The notes under the pieces: model-generated
Told to the model about the DNA's origin: nothing
Database searches by the model: none
What the model saw: only the letters and a program-made list of their open reading frames with translations
Program-made: the position numbers and the translations under genes
Shown: positions 1 to 11,779 of the stretch, one piece after another
How the letters are laid out: each line of letters begins with the position of its first letter
How positions within the stretch are numbered: position 1 is the stretch's first letter
Source of the DNA: Cordilura impudica
Lineage: Eukaryota > Arthropoda > Insecta > Diptera > Scathophagidae
Direction: 5' to 3'
Assembly: GCA_963682025.1 (NCBI GenBank)
Contig: OY821519.1
Coordinates: forward strand, 192,951,367-193,015,366
Length of the DNA: 64,000 nucleotides

Positions 1-364
1 GAATAACATCGTTTTTAGGAAGAAGCACCAACTTTTATTTCTCGTCGAGAACTTTAACATTTTATGACATATATCGAAGTAGATGAATGGAAAGGCAAAA
101 ATTATATTATTAAGATGAAACTCATTAACCGTGTTAACCCCCCCAATATAACAGATTTTGACCAATGATTTAAGAATTTCATTAACTACTTTAAAGCTCG
201 ATATAATAAAAGTAAAAAAAAAAATCTGAACGCTTTTTGAGCTTAAACCAGGAATGGTTAGACGCTTCTATCTCGTTTGTTCTACCACAAAAAAAAAAAC
301 GAGGTCGTGGATAACTTTCATTTGAAAACTCTAATGAGAAAACATAACCAAAGAAAAATTAAAG
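1..364. other. AT-rich sequence without recognisable gene
   Basis: No coding stretch, structured RNA or repeat was recognised here. The last eight bases (357-364, aattaaag) recur just after the poly(A) of the next element and may be its target-site duplication. Confidence 0.4.
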
Positions 365-1210
365 CATTACAGAAGCACTCCATTTTCTGCTTTGGCTCAT
401 GCTACACAAATGGGTTTAAGAGCTTCCGGAAAAGTAGCGCTGAAGACTAAATGTTGTATGTTGACCCATAGGGCCATGGATTCAACAATGTCATATGTAT
501 GTATGGGTGGTATAGGTATTGAGGAGTCGGATACTCTTGATGTTCTAGGCATGAAAATTCAATGTGATGTTCGTTGGAACGAGCATGTTTTTCAAGTGTC
601 GAAAGAAGCATTCAAGTGTCTTGGTTTTCTAAAACCGTGCAAAAATTACTTCACTCCTTCTGATCTCTTTAAAAACTATACCACTTACATCCGACCGAAA
701 ATGGAATACAACTCCCATATATGCGCAGGAACTTCAAAGTATATTTTGCAACAAAGGAGGGCGTTGATGCTCATCAATGACAGTAGGGTATCCAATTCTA
801 TTAACTCATTGGAACATCGTCGGAATGTGGGTTGTGTATCACTGTTCTATAGATACTATCATGGGAAATGTTCTTCTGAGATTAGCGAACTTATTCCAAG
901 TGCCCGAGTTTCGGTTCGCTCTACCCGCCTTTCTAGTAGATCACATCCGTTTGTAGTTTATTGTCCAGTTGGCCGCACAACGCATTACAGGGAGAATTCG
1001 TTTATCAGTCGAACTAGTCATATGTGGAGTAAACTCCCCGCAGAGGTCTTTGCTGACAGTTATAATCTAATAACATTTAAGTCAAATATCCACAAACACT
1101 ACTCCCTCTTTCCTCCTTCCCATAACATATTTTCCTGAGAGCAACACAATGCACTACATCTGTAGGGGCATCCCCGAGTGTTGGTTAATAAATAAAAAAA
1201 AAAAAAAAAA
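365..1210 (+). mobile_element. 5'-truncated non-LTR retrotransposon, reverse transcriptase C-terminal part
   Basis: This is the 3' end of a LINE of the jockey/CR1-like group. The frame is open from 365 to the stop at 1138 without a start codon, so coding begins at the truncation. The protein is the RT thumb and C-terminal extension: an 'ESDTLDVLGM' block, then 'W..HV....KEAFKCLGFL', 'YTTYIRPKMEY' and 'LFYRYYHGKCSSEI', a register typical of insect LINE ORF2 tails. The YADD-containing catalytic core is absent. A short 3' UTR leads into an A-run at 1194-1210. The octamer aattaaag before the element (357-364) and after the A-run (1213-1220) is a candidate target-site duplication. Truncation at the 5' side is the normal outcome of target-primed reverse transcription. 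Assignment to LINE ORF2 is secure; the clade is not. Confidence 0.8.
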
Positions 1211-1309
1211 CTAATTAAAGAAATAACTATGTCGACACCAACAAGGGTTGCAAAGTATAGAAAAGGCTTAAGCCGGTTAAATAACAACAATTGACTGCAG
1301 AAGAAGTTT

Positions 1310-2835
1310 AAGCGTTTTGATAGAAATTATCCCGACATAGTTACAATGAAAAATTTTCTTCATATACTAAAGTTCAACGAGCAAAAGAAAGATTCTATCC
1401 GAAACGAGAGCACATCCAAATCTGTGAAACTTCAGCTCAAGTTAGTCTTCAAGGGCTTTTAAATCACACTGTTGAACGACTAGTTGCGCTTCCAAAATGT
1501 ACTGCTGGTTTATCAAAAGTAAAATATTCAAATTGCTTTGCATTCAAAGTGGGGGCTTAATGGAAGCTCCGGTCATTGTTCCTACAAACAAGCTTTCCAT
1601 GGTTCTGATGCAAACGATTCCGTAGTTTTGATTACATCTATTATTCCAATTAAACTAATGGAAAAGAAATTGTGTGGAAAAATCCTCGGATTTCGTCCAC
1701 TAGATTTTGCAGACCGTTAAAAATTGAATATATCAAAGAAACAACAAGTACTTCAAAATTAGAAAAAGATAGAGTAGAGGGTGAAAAGAAACATCTAATA
1801 GATACGATAGTTTTGGTTGGAGAAAATTCCGCAAAAGTGCATCACGAGTTATTATTAGTGATGATAGATGGAAGAGTGTGTAATGAAATTACGGACAAAA
1901 ATTCTACACAGAAGTCTTATATATGAGGAGCCACAAGTAAGATATTCAATTCAGTTGACAGCATGATTGCGAGAGTAATAAATACAGATTCCTTGGAGTT
2001 TGTGTTGTCTATACTTCGTGGCTGGATTCGATTTTTTGAATGCCTTCTTCACTTATCATATAAAATTCCTATTAAGATATAGCAAATAGATCAAATGAAG
2101 ATACACAAATCGTTGCTGCGACAAAACTTCGTATCCAAAAAGAGTTTCGAGAAAGAACTGGTATGATTGTTGATCAGCCAAAACCCGGTTTTGATAATTC
2201 TAATGACGGGAATACCGCTAGACGTTTCTCTCAGAACGCGGAAATTTCTGCTGAAATTACAAAAGTGGACTTAACTCTGATTAAAAAAATGCATACAATA
2301 CTAATTTTTTTTCCTTCTGGTCATGAGATTCATTTGGAAAATTTTCATAGATTTGCTCACAACACAGCAAGACACTTTGTTCAAAAATGTCCGTGGTTTT
2401 CTATGCCTCTTGCAGATTATACAGCATGCACTTTTACCAATTGGAGAATTATCGGAAGAAGCTCAAGAAGCCAGAAATAAAGATTATAAATTTAATAGAG
2501 AGCACTTGGCCCGTAAATACAGCCGAGAAAAGTCCGATGCTGATATTTTCAATAGGTTACTTTTAAGTTCTGACCCATTTATATCTAGCATGAGCAAGAA
2601 ATATGAGCAGAAAAAAATTAATTTACCAACTTCGGAATTAAAGTTATTAGTTTTGCCAATTATTTTTGATGAAAATTATAATAAAGATGTCGATAATGAA
2701 GATGGTTTTGAAGAAGGTGATGATAATAGCAATGAAGGTAGTGATGACGATGATGAAGGTTATGATGCAGATAATGACGATAATGAAGATTATGATAATT
2801 GGGATAGTTCTGACGAATTTGGTAATGCAGAGTAA
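1310..2835 (+). pseudogene. Transib (RAG1-like) transposase relic, copy 1
   Basis: Three broken reading-frame pieces follow the order of Transib transposases. At about 1540-1590 is 'KWGLNGSSGHCSYK', where the family normally has Asp after the hydrophobic residue; here the codon is AAT (Asn). At 1672-1926 come 'PRISSTRFCRPLK' and 'ELLLVMIDGRVCNEIT', holding the likely second Asp. At 2163-2835 come 'DQPKPGF...NDGNTARRF' and then, one frame over, 'LSEEAQEARNK..K..REH.ARKYSR', which lines up with the RAG1 region holding its catalytic Glu, followed by 'LLLSSDPFIS'. The C-terminus is a long Asp/Glu run. Stops at about 1718, 1924 and 2478 and several frameshifts make it non-functional. A DDE enzyme that cut and pasted its own element is the inferred ancestral role. 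Terminal inverted repeats were not found for this copy. Confidence 0.7.
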
Positions 2836-2921
2836 CGCAATTATTTAGTACTGTTTATTAAAATTGTAAAATAAAACCAAAGATATCACCAAAAAGTTAA
2901 AATTATTTTTTTTTAATAAAC

Positions 2922-3595
2922 CCTTCTTTCGTGCCTTTTTTGTGAAAATTTTGTATATTTATGGGATTTAGTGGAAACAAAATTTAAATTTTAAACTAAT
3001 TTTATACTAATAGTAATATACATTATATATTTATTACTTAAGTTTTGTAATAGCACATTAAATACGCTCTAATTTCCAATTTGAGTTATTCACTTATCGC
3101 TTTTCGTTCCAAAGTTACAGTTAAAATAGTGAATTAACAACTTTTTTTGGGGAAAACCCAAAAAGCGCCCTACAGGTTAAAAAATTTTTTTTTCATTTTT
3201 TTTTCTAAAATGCTGTGTTTCTATGTACTTATGCTTAATTATCAATAAAAAATTATAATATTCGCTTTCGCGACTTTTTTGAGATAAATTTGTATATCTA
3301 TGGGATTTAGTGAAAAACATAATTTGTTCTTATATTCAATTTATAGTAATATGAATACTATTATATATTTAATCTTTCATACGCTCTATTTTCCATTTTT
3401 ATTTATTAATTTGTCTGTTTTCATTCCAAAGTTACAGTTAAAATAGTGAACTAAGAACTTTTTATTTTGCCGAAAAACCAAAAAGCGCTTAACAGGTTAA
3501 AAATGTGTTTGTTTTTTTTTTTTTCTCAAATGCTGTGTTTTTTTTTTTTTTTTTTTTTGTTTGTATTTATGATTAATCATCAAAATATTTATAAA
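2922..3595. repeat. Two diverged tandem units of about 339 bp
   Basis: The blocks 'tgggatttag' (2962 and 3301), 'cgctcta/cgctcta', 'ccaaagttacagttaaaata' and 'aaaaagcgc' occur in the same order twice, 339 bp apart. Each unit ends with a T-run and 'atgctgtgtt'. The sequence before 2922 may hold a partial third unit. No coding potential. Confidence 0.75.
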
Positions 3596-3689
3596 CTACG
3601 GCTTCCCTGAATTAATCGCCACTTTGAGTACGAACGAACCCACTGTGCGCTGCAAGTATACGTTTGAACAGTCATATGTTTATCAATCA

Positions 3690-4030
3690 TACGTCTACGT
3701 ATTTATTTTGGCGAATGGAACTAATGCCTAATAATGCCTCAATTTTACGATTAGTCACATGATGATCTTGCAATATTAATACAGCGTCGATATATTATTT
3801 TCTAATAATCGATTTTTGATGCCTTTCACTATATTCGTTCTGTAGCGAACGTTGATTACGACTGAATTCGGAAAACCAGCGAAAAATGGTGGGGTTAGAT
3901 AGTGCTCGATGATGTTGAATTAAAGCATAACAATTATTAAACAAAATCATAAAAAATCTTTGAACGAAAATGTATAATTGTTTAACTCCATTTTTTGCCA
4001 CAAATGAATATTTAAAGCACGCCAATAGCT
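3690..4030 (-). pseudogene. mariner transposase N-terminal relic
   Basis: Read on the minus strand, 4025-3795 encodes 'TIFRWFSEFSRNQRSLQNEY', the second helix-turn-helix of a mariner transposase, which binds the terminal repeats. After a stop and a small shift the family pattern continues as 'IDAVLILQDHHVTNRKIEAL', the region before the third helix. The catalytic D,D34D core is absent and the reading frame is broken near 3795 and 3705. Similarity is judged from the family pattern; the subfamily is uncertain. Confidence 0.7.
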
Positions 4031-4035
4031 CTCGT

Positions 4036-5584
4036 GTGACAAGAAGGCCCGTGCATGTTTGACGTTTTGTCTTTTTTCAAAACAGAGGTGGTATCCTGTG
4101 TATACTTATATGATTTTTTTTGTTTCACAGAGTTTAACTAAATTATAATTACACTCTATAGATTCATGAACATATCCTTAGCAAGTTCTTAAAGGTGGTT
4201 TTTTTATACGTTGCGAGACTTTCCCGAATGTAATCGTTTAATCGTAAACCTCTGACTTTTTTGATTAACTTAAATTGTCAATAGAAACGGAAGTTTAAAT
4301 TAAAAATATATATTTCCCTTGTTTAGAATGAGTATAGTTTCAACAGAAAAGAAACGAAAAAATAAAAATCAAGTTCGTTTACATTTTGTACATATACATA
4401 TACATATTTGTATATATATATCCTTTGAAGGAAATCATAAATAATACATTTTTATGTATATTCTGACACATTTTCAAAAGTTTGCTCCAAATTTTCATTC
4501 AACCATAAAATATGAAGTGTATGATTTAGTTTTAAATCATTTTGTTTTTTTTTTTCTTGCGTTCATTCTGTCTGAATTTGCATAAGCATATGGTATATTT
4601 AATGTTTTGAAATGTGTATTATGGTCTGTTGGATAATTTGACATGTTGCCAAGGAAACAGTTTGTAAGTTTTTTGCTCCTGTTGTTTTTAGTACACTTTA
4701 CGAGCAAAGCCAAGTGGTGTATGCTCGTATGCATGTGAAAGTTAACATTAGTTTCACTGAACTTATGCATATGATGATGGTGGAAGTTTAAATAATAAAT
4801 GGTGTTCGTGGAAGATGTAGAAGAGTGAGCTACAAAAATGACGAATAGCGTTTAATATTTTTATACAAAAATTGATTAAAGTTTTAAAACATCTATCGTT
4901 TATTGTATGATAGTTCGTGGCAAAATGCTTTGATAAATGATTTAGAATATGCGGAAAAAATCAACTCAAGCATTTTCAATATTTCAACTATTTTTATAAT
5001 CATAACATACTGTAACATTTTTTTTTAATAATCTTGGTGAATGACCTTGTGTAAGCTGGTTAATGAAAATTTCATGGATGACTTCATTTAGTTAAAAATT
5101 TGTAACATTTAAATTACTTTTGTAAAGAGGATTCAGAATGAAGAGTAAGAAGTTTATTAATAAAACATAAATTCTTTGTTCTGCTTTGTTGTATGAATTT
5201 GTTATTGAACAAATAATGTTTGATAAACTTTTAATAGGAACTTGTATTCAGAAACATTCAATAATAGTGAAAGTCGAGGGCGGTGCCAGAACCACTCAAC
5301 AGGACGTACAGATGGCAGTTGTTTAAGAAAAAAATACCTCGATGAAAATTGGCAACCTTTTTTTCTAAGTTTCAAGCGACTATGCTGTTTAAGGTCAATT
5401 TACATCATACCACTTAGTCGTATGAGTTTTCGAAATAAAAATCCGATGAAATTCATCTGACTGTCTTAAAGTAGTACATTATTTCTGCATACCTAAGCAA
5501 TTAAAATCATCATACTCAAGTCTTATGAAAACAGCTGTTTACAATAACAAACAAATTTTTGTTTATTGTTGTTTACTTTTTTTT
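4036..5584. other. AT-rich intergenic sequence, no gene recognised
   Basis: Only short unrelated open frames (under 80 codons, low-complexity codon use) are present. A small ATA-rich microsatellite lies at 4390-4425. Nothing else was recognised. Confidence 0.4.
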
Positions 5585-7930
5585 TTTCATTACAAAAAAA
5601 CCAGTAAGAGTGTTAAATTCGGCTGTGCCGAATTTTTGATACCCTCCACCTCGGTTTGATTATTGATATTAAATTTAAACAAACCGTTTTAAAAAGTAAA
5701 CAATTTGTTAAAGTTAATAACAAATTATTTCAGCAAATTCTTTGGTTTGATCTGGATTTCTGTTTATTCCAAGAGTCGGTATGTAGAACTCTCACATTAG
5801 TAATTCGCGCTCCAGCGAGGAAAGATCGTTTTCATCTTTTCTATTATTTCGGATAAAAGAAAACACGTTTCGGTGTTTGCTTTTTGGTCATCATGGTTGC
5901 TGATCGACATGCATTTAGGTTATATACCTATATGCATGCGTTTCCGGTTATATGACATAATTAGTTAATATTTTATACATATTAAATCATGCTAATTGGA
6001 GATGGCTGCATAACTGGCCAAATAGTTCTTCATTGCAGCCGTATAGGTCGGATCGTGTAACAAAATAATAACCAAAAAAAGCTCTCTCTCAATTTTTTTG
6101 TTAAAATATTGCCATATTTGGACAACAAAATGTTTACATACTAAAAGGGAGTTTTCACTATTTACACAATACAATACAAAATTTAACCCAGTGATGCTAA
6201 CTTTTGATTTTGAATTAAATTATGTTAATAAAATATATTTTCATTTGTTGACTCCAAATACTACCACCTGGGAATTATTGTTGAACTTCTATTTTTGGGT
6301 TTTACCTTGCCTACCAGGAAGTCGAATTTTGAAGTCATCGTGAACACTGGTTCAAATTAGGGATGCCAAATTCAAAAAACCATATGTCCCAAAAATTTTA
6401 AGTAAAATATTTTGTTATCTTTATTCTCTGAAAACCTTAAAATTGTCATACAAAAAAAAAATGGTCGAAAATAATATATAAAATAACATTCTCATCAAAT
6501 TGGGCTTTATTTATGTAACAATTTTTATGTTCGCAATTCTCAAATATCACTTGTGGTCTTCTAAACTTCATTGAATTTAAACTACAGTTTTCTTATCCTG
6601 AAATGCTATTAATGTCTCCTCAATCGCAATATTGGTGGTTTCTGAATTCCAATTTGTGTTAAAAAAAATAATATTTATATTTTAAGAATTCAATTGATGT
6701 CTTCTAAATTTCAAGTTATTAACGACGTTTCATTTTCTGAAACTCAATTGTTATTTTCTAATTTATAATCGGAAATTTTTAGAATTGATATTTTCCTAAA
6801 TTTGAATGGAAAATTTAAAAGGTGCAATTTTTATTTATGTCAATAGTAATGCTTTAGTAATTATAAACAATTTTTAAAAATTATGTGTAATCGCAATCCG
6901 ATATTTTGTAGGTAAAGCAGAATAATACTTTTATGTTTCTATGTAGAACTGTTTTGAAAGCAAAAAAACTCTTTGATGAACTCGGTAAGTCTATTTTTTA
7001 AACACAACAAAAAGTTAGTATGCCAAACTTATGGTCATATTTGTAAAAGTAAAATGGAAAAATATTGATATTAATTTTAAAATTGAAATAACGAAAGCTA
7101 ATTAGAACAAAAATTGCGGCGCCATCTACTGTGACATTGCAACGCTGAGGGAAGTGAAGTTCGATATCTAATTGAAAATGTTGACATTCATGTTAAAATG
7201 GAAATAACGATTGCAAAGCTAATTAGAACAAAATTGCTGCGCCATCTACTGTGGCATAGCAACACTGAGCAAAATGAAGTGACAACACGTAGTGTCTGCT
7301 TGTCCAAAAAATTTTGGATTGATTTTAAACCGCTTTCCCGTGACCCAATCGATCTGAATCTCTGCAGGCAGGCTCGTGGCGATGACAAAAACGATCTAAC
7401 AAATTTTTTAGTAATGCCAAAACAATGGAAACTTTAAAATTTTTCTACGAGAGTTGATAAAAAATTTACAAAGGGTTAGTTTTTATAATATTATTACCAC
7501 AACGACCACAAAAACAACAAGTCCAGCTATTACAACAATACAACATTTAGAATAACAACAAGAATATTAGATAAACATATTTTTAATTTTTTTTTAATTT
7601 TTCAGAGATTTACCTGGACCTGTTCCACCGACTTTAATGATTTTTTAAACAGAAAACTTTCCCTGATCTTGGTGAATCATTGTCACTAAAAATGATCACC
7701 CTAGCTGTCCTACTCAGGCCGTGATCGTGACAAGAACTTTTTTAGTTCTTCATTCAGATCTCGGGGTCTATTCAACCGATTTGGATGACATCGCTATATC
7801 AACTCCGCTTGTTATAAGGATCACAAATATATATATTTTGTGAGGTCCGGAATTTTTTTTCTAATTATTACAAATGGAATGACAACTTATATATACCCTC
7901 TGCACACTGGGGTGGAGAGTATAAAAACAA
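5585..7930 (+). mobile_element. Repeat family B: hairpin-ended dispersed element (extent inferred)
   Basis: The left end has a 9-bp-arm hairpin (aaattcggc / gccgaattt, 5615-5635) followed by 'ataccctccacc'. The right side ends with 'ataccctctgcac...ggtggagagtat' (7890-7921). Such hairpin plus 'ataccctccacc' ends are familiar to me from calyptrate-fly dispersed repeats. That both ends belong to one element is an inference; the interior holds other repeats and no convincing ORF. Confidence 0.45.
7081..7400. repeat. Two direct units of about 116 bp plus a block shared with 37.4-37.5 kb
   Basis: 'gctaattagaacaaa..ttgc.gcgccatctactgtg' occurs at about 7097 and 7215. The following block (7290-7400, 'attttggattgatt' to 'cgtggcgatgacaaaaa') recurs in reverse complement at about 37400-37520, which shows a dispersed repeat rather than a gene. 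Confidence 0.7.
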
Positions 7931-8142
7931 CACTGGTCCGATGAAAATTACAAGTTTTTAGAAATGTTTCTAAAAAATAAAAAAAAAACAATTTCGTAAC
8001 ATAAGCTTTTTACATGATACGACTTTTTCGTAATACCCGACTTTTTGACAGGTTGTATTACAAAGTGTGACAGTGTAAACTGGCCTCTATTATTTTTTTT
8101 AAACCAAAATCAAGAGAAAACGATCTAAGTGAATTTTTACAC

Positions 8143-8930
8143 ATGGACAAAATTGGTCACCATTATGCAATTCAATTCTATGATTTGAAAAGTCTCAGTC
8201 CAACATATACTAAAGCCAAGCCAGGTTCTACTAAGACCGAGTCTGCTTCTTCATTTAGGACTATAATAAATTTGGTGGCAGAGTTTAAGCGAGACCACAC
8301 GAGCTGCCAAGACGGATGCTTCAGTAGTTGAGGTAGTCACGCAAGAAATGGTTAATAAAATCTATAATATGTTATTGGATGATCGTCGGCTGACGAGCTA
8401 GCTAAAATGATGGCATTTCAAAAACCGCTATACATTGCATATTGACCGAAAATTTGGATGTGAGAAAGCTGTCCGCAAGATGGGTGTCGGGTGTGCTCAC
8501 AATAGAATAAAAACATCATGAAGATGTTTCAATATAATGTTTGGCGATATTTCACCGTAATAAGCAGAGTTGTTGTGTTGGATGAGACACCTGAATCGAA
8601 GGATCATTAAAAACAGTGGACTGAAGATAGTTTCAAAGAAGACGAAAATAGTTCATGTGGTATAATTTTTGTTGATTATCTTCCGCAATAAGCGGAGTTG
8701 TTGTGTTGGATGAGATACCTGAATCGAAGGATTATTAAAAACAGTGGACTGAAGATAGTTTCAAAGAAGACGAAAATAGTTCCTGTGGCATAATTTTTGT
8801 TGATTATCTGCAAAAGGGAAAAACGCTCAACGACGTGTGTTGCGAAAAACCCCACTCATAAAACCGCTATTGCTACGGCCAAAATCCATGAATTAAAGTT
8901 CGAATTGCTTCATCACTATTTTATCTTTTT
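8143..8930 (+). pseudogene. mariner transposase relic with an internal tandem duplication
   Basis: The ATG at 8143 starts 'MDKIGHHYAIQFYDLKSLSP', the usual N-terminus of one insect mariner group, followed by 'LVAEFKRDHTSC' (HTH). Later frames give 'VTQEMVNKIYNMLLDDRRLT', 'ILTENLDVRKLSARWV', 'ETPESK.H.KQWT' and 'GIIFVDYLQKGKTLND', ending near 'KIHELKFELL'. The catalytic domain is thus recognisable but riddled with stops and shifts, and the first catalytic Asp block is altered. Positions 8563-8690 and 8691-8818 are a tandem duplication of 128 bp inside the coding region. Terminal inverted repeats were not identified. Clearly dead. Confidence 0.8.
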
Positions 8931-9711
8931 CTATTTCTAAATTTGAAAAATGGCCTAGCGGCAATGAGCTAACAACGAAGAGGTGAAATTCTGGGGTCGA
9001 TAACAATATTAAGGAGCTAGACATTTCATATTGAATACCATGGGGAAAAGTGTATGGAGTTAATATGAGATTAAGTTGAGAAATAATGAAAATTTTTTAG
9101 TTTTCTTTTTTCTAAGAAAAACTGTGTTGATTTTATTATTAATCGGAATAAAATAAATTTCGATTAATTTTTATGAAAAAAAAAAGATATTTCTATCTAA
9201 AGCCCAAACTTTCAGAAATAAGATGTCGCAATACTATCTTATATATAAAAATGGAGTTATGTATGTCTGTACGATCGTCTCGAAATATGCAAAATATATA
9301 ATATCTGGAGCAATACGACAGCAAGAGTTCTGAAACTGTGTACATGTACATATTTACTATTTTGAAGAGTTGCGAAAGAAATGGGCGGTATCGGACCAAT
9401 GGGCGTGTCATCCCTGTACAAAGTATCATATAACTAGAGTACTATACTAGAAACAGCTTTGGGACTTTGTCTGAGTTCCTAAGTTAATAAAAAAAATATA
9501 TGAAATACTATGAAAATGTCAGTCTTGAAAGTTTTGACAAGTACATTAAATACCAGTGTTAGTAATAGTGGAAAATATGGGCGGAATCGCCAATACAGAA
9601 TTTCTCGAATAGCAAAAATTGTCGAAATCAAAAATCGTCAAAAACAAAAATCGCCAAAATCAAAAAACACAAAAAAAAACAAAAAACGTCAAGGTCAAAA
9701 AACGCCAACAC

Positions 9712-10804
9712 CACTGGTGCCTATTATGAGCAACTTTCGATTTTCGATTGTGGTCGAATTAACTGATCGAATTTTCATTTGGTATTATGGCGCACATTCG
9801 ATGAACAGGCGCTATTGCGAATTTTACTCAACTGGATTATTCACAATAGTACATATTTATCAGCTGGCACTATAAATAAACATTGTTTACACCCGTGTTC
9901 TAAATACATTATTATAATCAAGGTTGTTAACACTAAGGTGCCTATTATGAGCAACTTTCGATTTTCGATTGTGGTCGAATTAAACGATCGAACGAATTTT
10001 CATTTGGTATTATGTCGCACATTCGATAAAAAGACGCTATTGTGAATTTCACTCAACTGGATTATTCACAATAGCACATACTTATCAGCTGGCACTATAA
10101 ATAAACCTTGTTTACACCCGTGTTCAAAATACATTATTATAATCAAGGTTGTTAACACTAAGGTGCCTATTATGAGCAACTTTCGATTTTCGATTGTGGT
10201 CGAATTAACCGATCGAACGAATTTTCATTTGGTATTATGGCGCACATTCGATAAAAAGGCGCTATTGTGAATTTCACTCAACTGGATTATTCACAATAGT
10301 ACATATTTGTTAGCTGGTACTATAAATAAACATTGTTTGTTTACAAATTATTTAAAGAAAAAATAATTATTTATTAACATGGAATTATGGTTCTATGATC
10401 GTCTGATGAAGATGAATGCTTCGTCATGAGAGATGCTTCCAACATTTTGGAAATGGATTCCACTACGTGAGTATGCGAGGTCTTAACGAGGGTACCATTT
10501 GCTTACAGATTTATAGCAAATTTTCGGCTGCGTTTATGGAATTGCTGTCTACTACAGATGAACTGCTGCGGCAATGCACACAACGCAGATCAATCTCATG
10601 AAATTAAAATAATTTACAACTTATATTTTCAATGAGTTTTACAGGCTGCCATCCAGCATCGAAAGCAAAATTTTGTTCGATTGAAAATCCGTTGTAAAAC
10701 GAAATTTTCGACCGTGCTGCCAGCTCATAATACGAATTTGACATTCGATAGTCGATGTTCGAAAGAAAGCGAAGATCGAATGAACCTCATAATAAGGGCC
10801 AGTG
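9712..10804. mobile_element. Non-autonomous DNA transposon with CACTGG termini and internal tandem repeats
   Basis: The left end reads cactggtgcctattatgag and the right end, in reverse complement, cactggcccttattatgag; similarity continues imperfectly for about 35 bp. Copy B of the surrounding unit lacks this block: there the flanking aaaatcg sequence is continuous near 20870. The interior holds three tandem units of 221-225 bp (9716-10345) and a 330-bp part with degraded coding-like sequence (10380-10600). No clear target-site duplication was found. The superfamily is unknown: CACTG-type ends fit CACTA/Chapaev-like elements but this is not proven. Confidence 0.65.
9716..10345. repeat. Three tandem units of about 224 bp
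   Basis: 'ggtgcctattatgagcaact' starts units at 9716, 9937 and 10162. Each unit also holds a hairpin with 10-bp arms (ctattgtgaa / ttcacaatag, 10262-10271 and 10290-10299 in the third unit; the first unit has one mismatch). Confidence 0.85.
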
Positions 10805-10867
10805 AATAACAAAAATCGGCAAAATCGCCAAAAAAAAAAAAAAACGCCAAAATCAGGACACACAAAA

Positions 10868-11250
10868 AATAAAAATGTATCCATTAATAAACCCTATAGG
10901 ACAATTCTCAGTCATAGCCCCCATATTAAGCTGCTTCCCGATCTTCACTTAAAGCTATCAAAAAACAAAAATATTGCACATTGTTACTCAAATTTGGTTT
11001 GTATATGTTTTTGCAAAATATAAGTGACTCTACTAAATATGGTCAGGATCGGTCCACTTTTCGACCTAGTACCCATACAAATATCGATATGAAGCTTATC
11101 ATATTCAAAGGCAACAAAAGTAATAACAATGCCACTCAAATTTGGTTTAAATTTATTTTCTGTATCCAATTAGTTGGACGTAAGATATAGGGTCTTTTAA
11201 TGCATGGTACTGGGAATCGTATAGTCGGTCTAAGCCAACCATAATTTTCT
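10868..11250 (-). repeat. Family A relic (in copy A)
   Basis: Shares 'gctgcttcccgatcttcact', 'tgcaaaatataagtgact', 'ggatcggtccac' and the end 'cgtatagtcggtctaagcc...ttttctta' with the full minus-strand copy at 52105-52900. The end palindrome is damaged. Confidence 0.75.
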
Positions 11251-11329
11251 TATTTGTTTTTATAAAATTAGTGACGAATTTTAAAATATATTTTATTATA
11301 TTTTTTTATGAAACATTTTTTTTTATTTA

Positions 11330-11720
11330 ATTTAAAATTATATCACTTGTTGCTGATTACGCTATTAGTTTAAAACAATTAAAATTAATGATCATCTTCT
11401 TCATATAGATCATTTTTATCATCTTCAATAACTTCATTAACGTTCTTAATCTGAAATCTTGGACAGAATTAGTAAATCTAGTGCCATCCGTGGCATATTA
11501 CGAGTATATATTGTTTTACATAATTTTTGCTTTTGCTGGTAATTTCATTTACGAGAATAGTGTTTGCTGTAATTTTTAAAATGTTTTTTTGACTTTCTTT
11601 ATATTTGGCCCATTGGCAATAAGGCATATCGTACTATTTATGGAGCACATATAGATAACGTGTAAACATTTTTTTTAAGACTGGTTCCGAAGTTAGTAAG
11701 GCTATACTTTAATTAATTTA
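11330..11720 (-). pseudogene. Transib transposase C-terminal relic (copy A)
   Basis: Counterpart of 22010-22390. On the minus strand it keeps only traces of 'ALLPIGQ' and 'SKSKNYVKQYIL' and the acidic C-terminus; stops and deletions are frequent. It is identified mainly through its better-kept partner in copy B. Confidence 0.55.
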
Positions 11721-11779
11721 TACTTAAATTAATTTATTAATTTTCTTTCACCAAATACCGAATACAATACTGCAAATAG

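Noticed and set aside
392..392. TTG as a start codon for the first LINE frame
   Set aside because: The frame is open upstream to 365 and corresponds to the middle of RT, so no start codon is expected there.
2666..2848. Met/Ile-rich plus-strand frame
   Set aside because: Out-of-frame shadow of the acidic (GAT/GAA-rich) tail of the Transib relic.
4537..4770. Minus-strand frame of 77 codons
   Set aside because: No family resemblance and low-complexity surroundings; a frame of this length is expected by chance.
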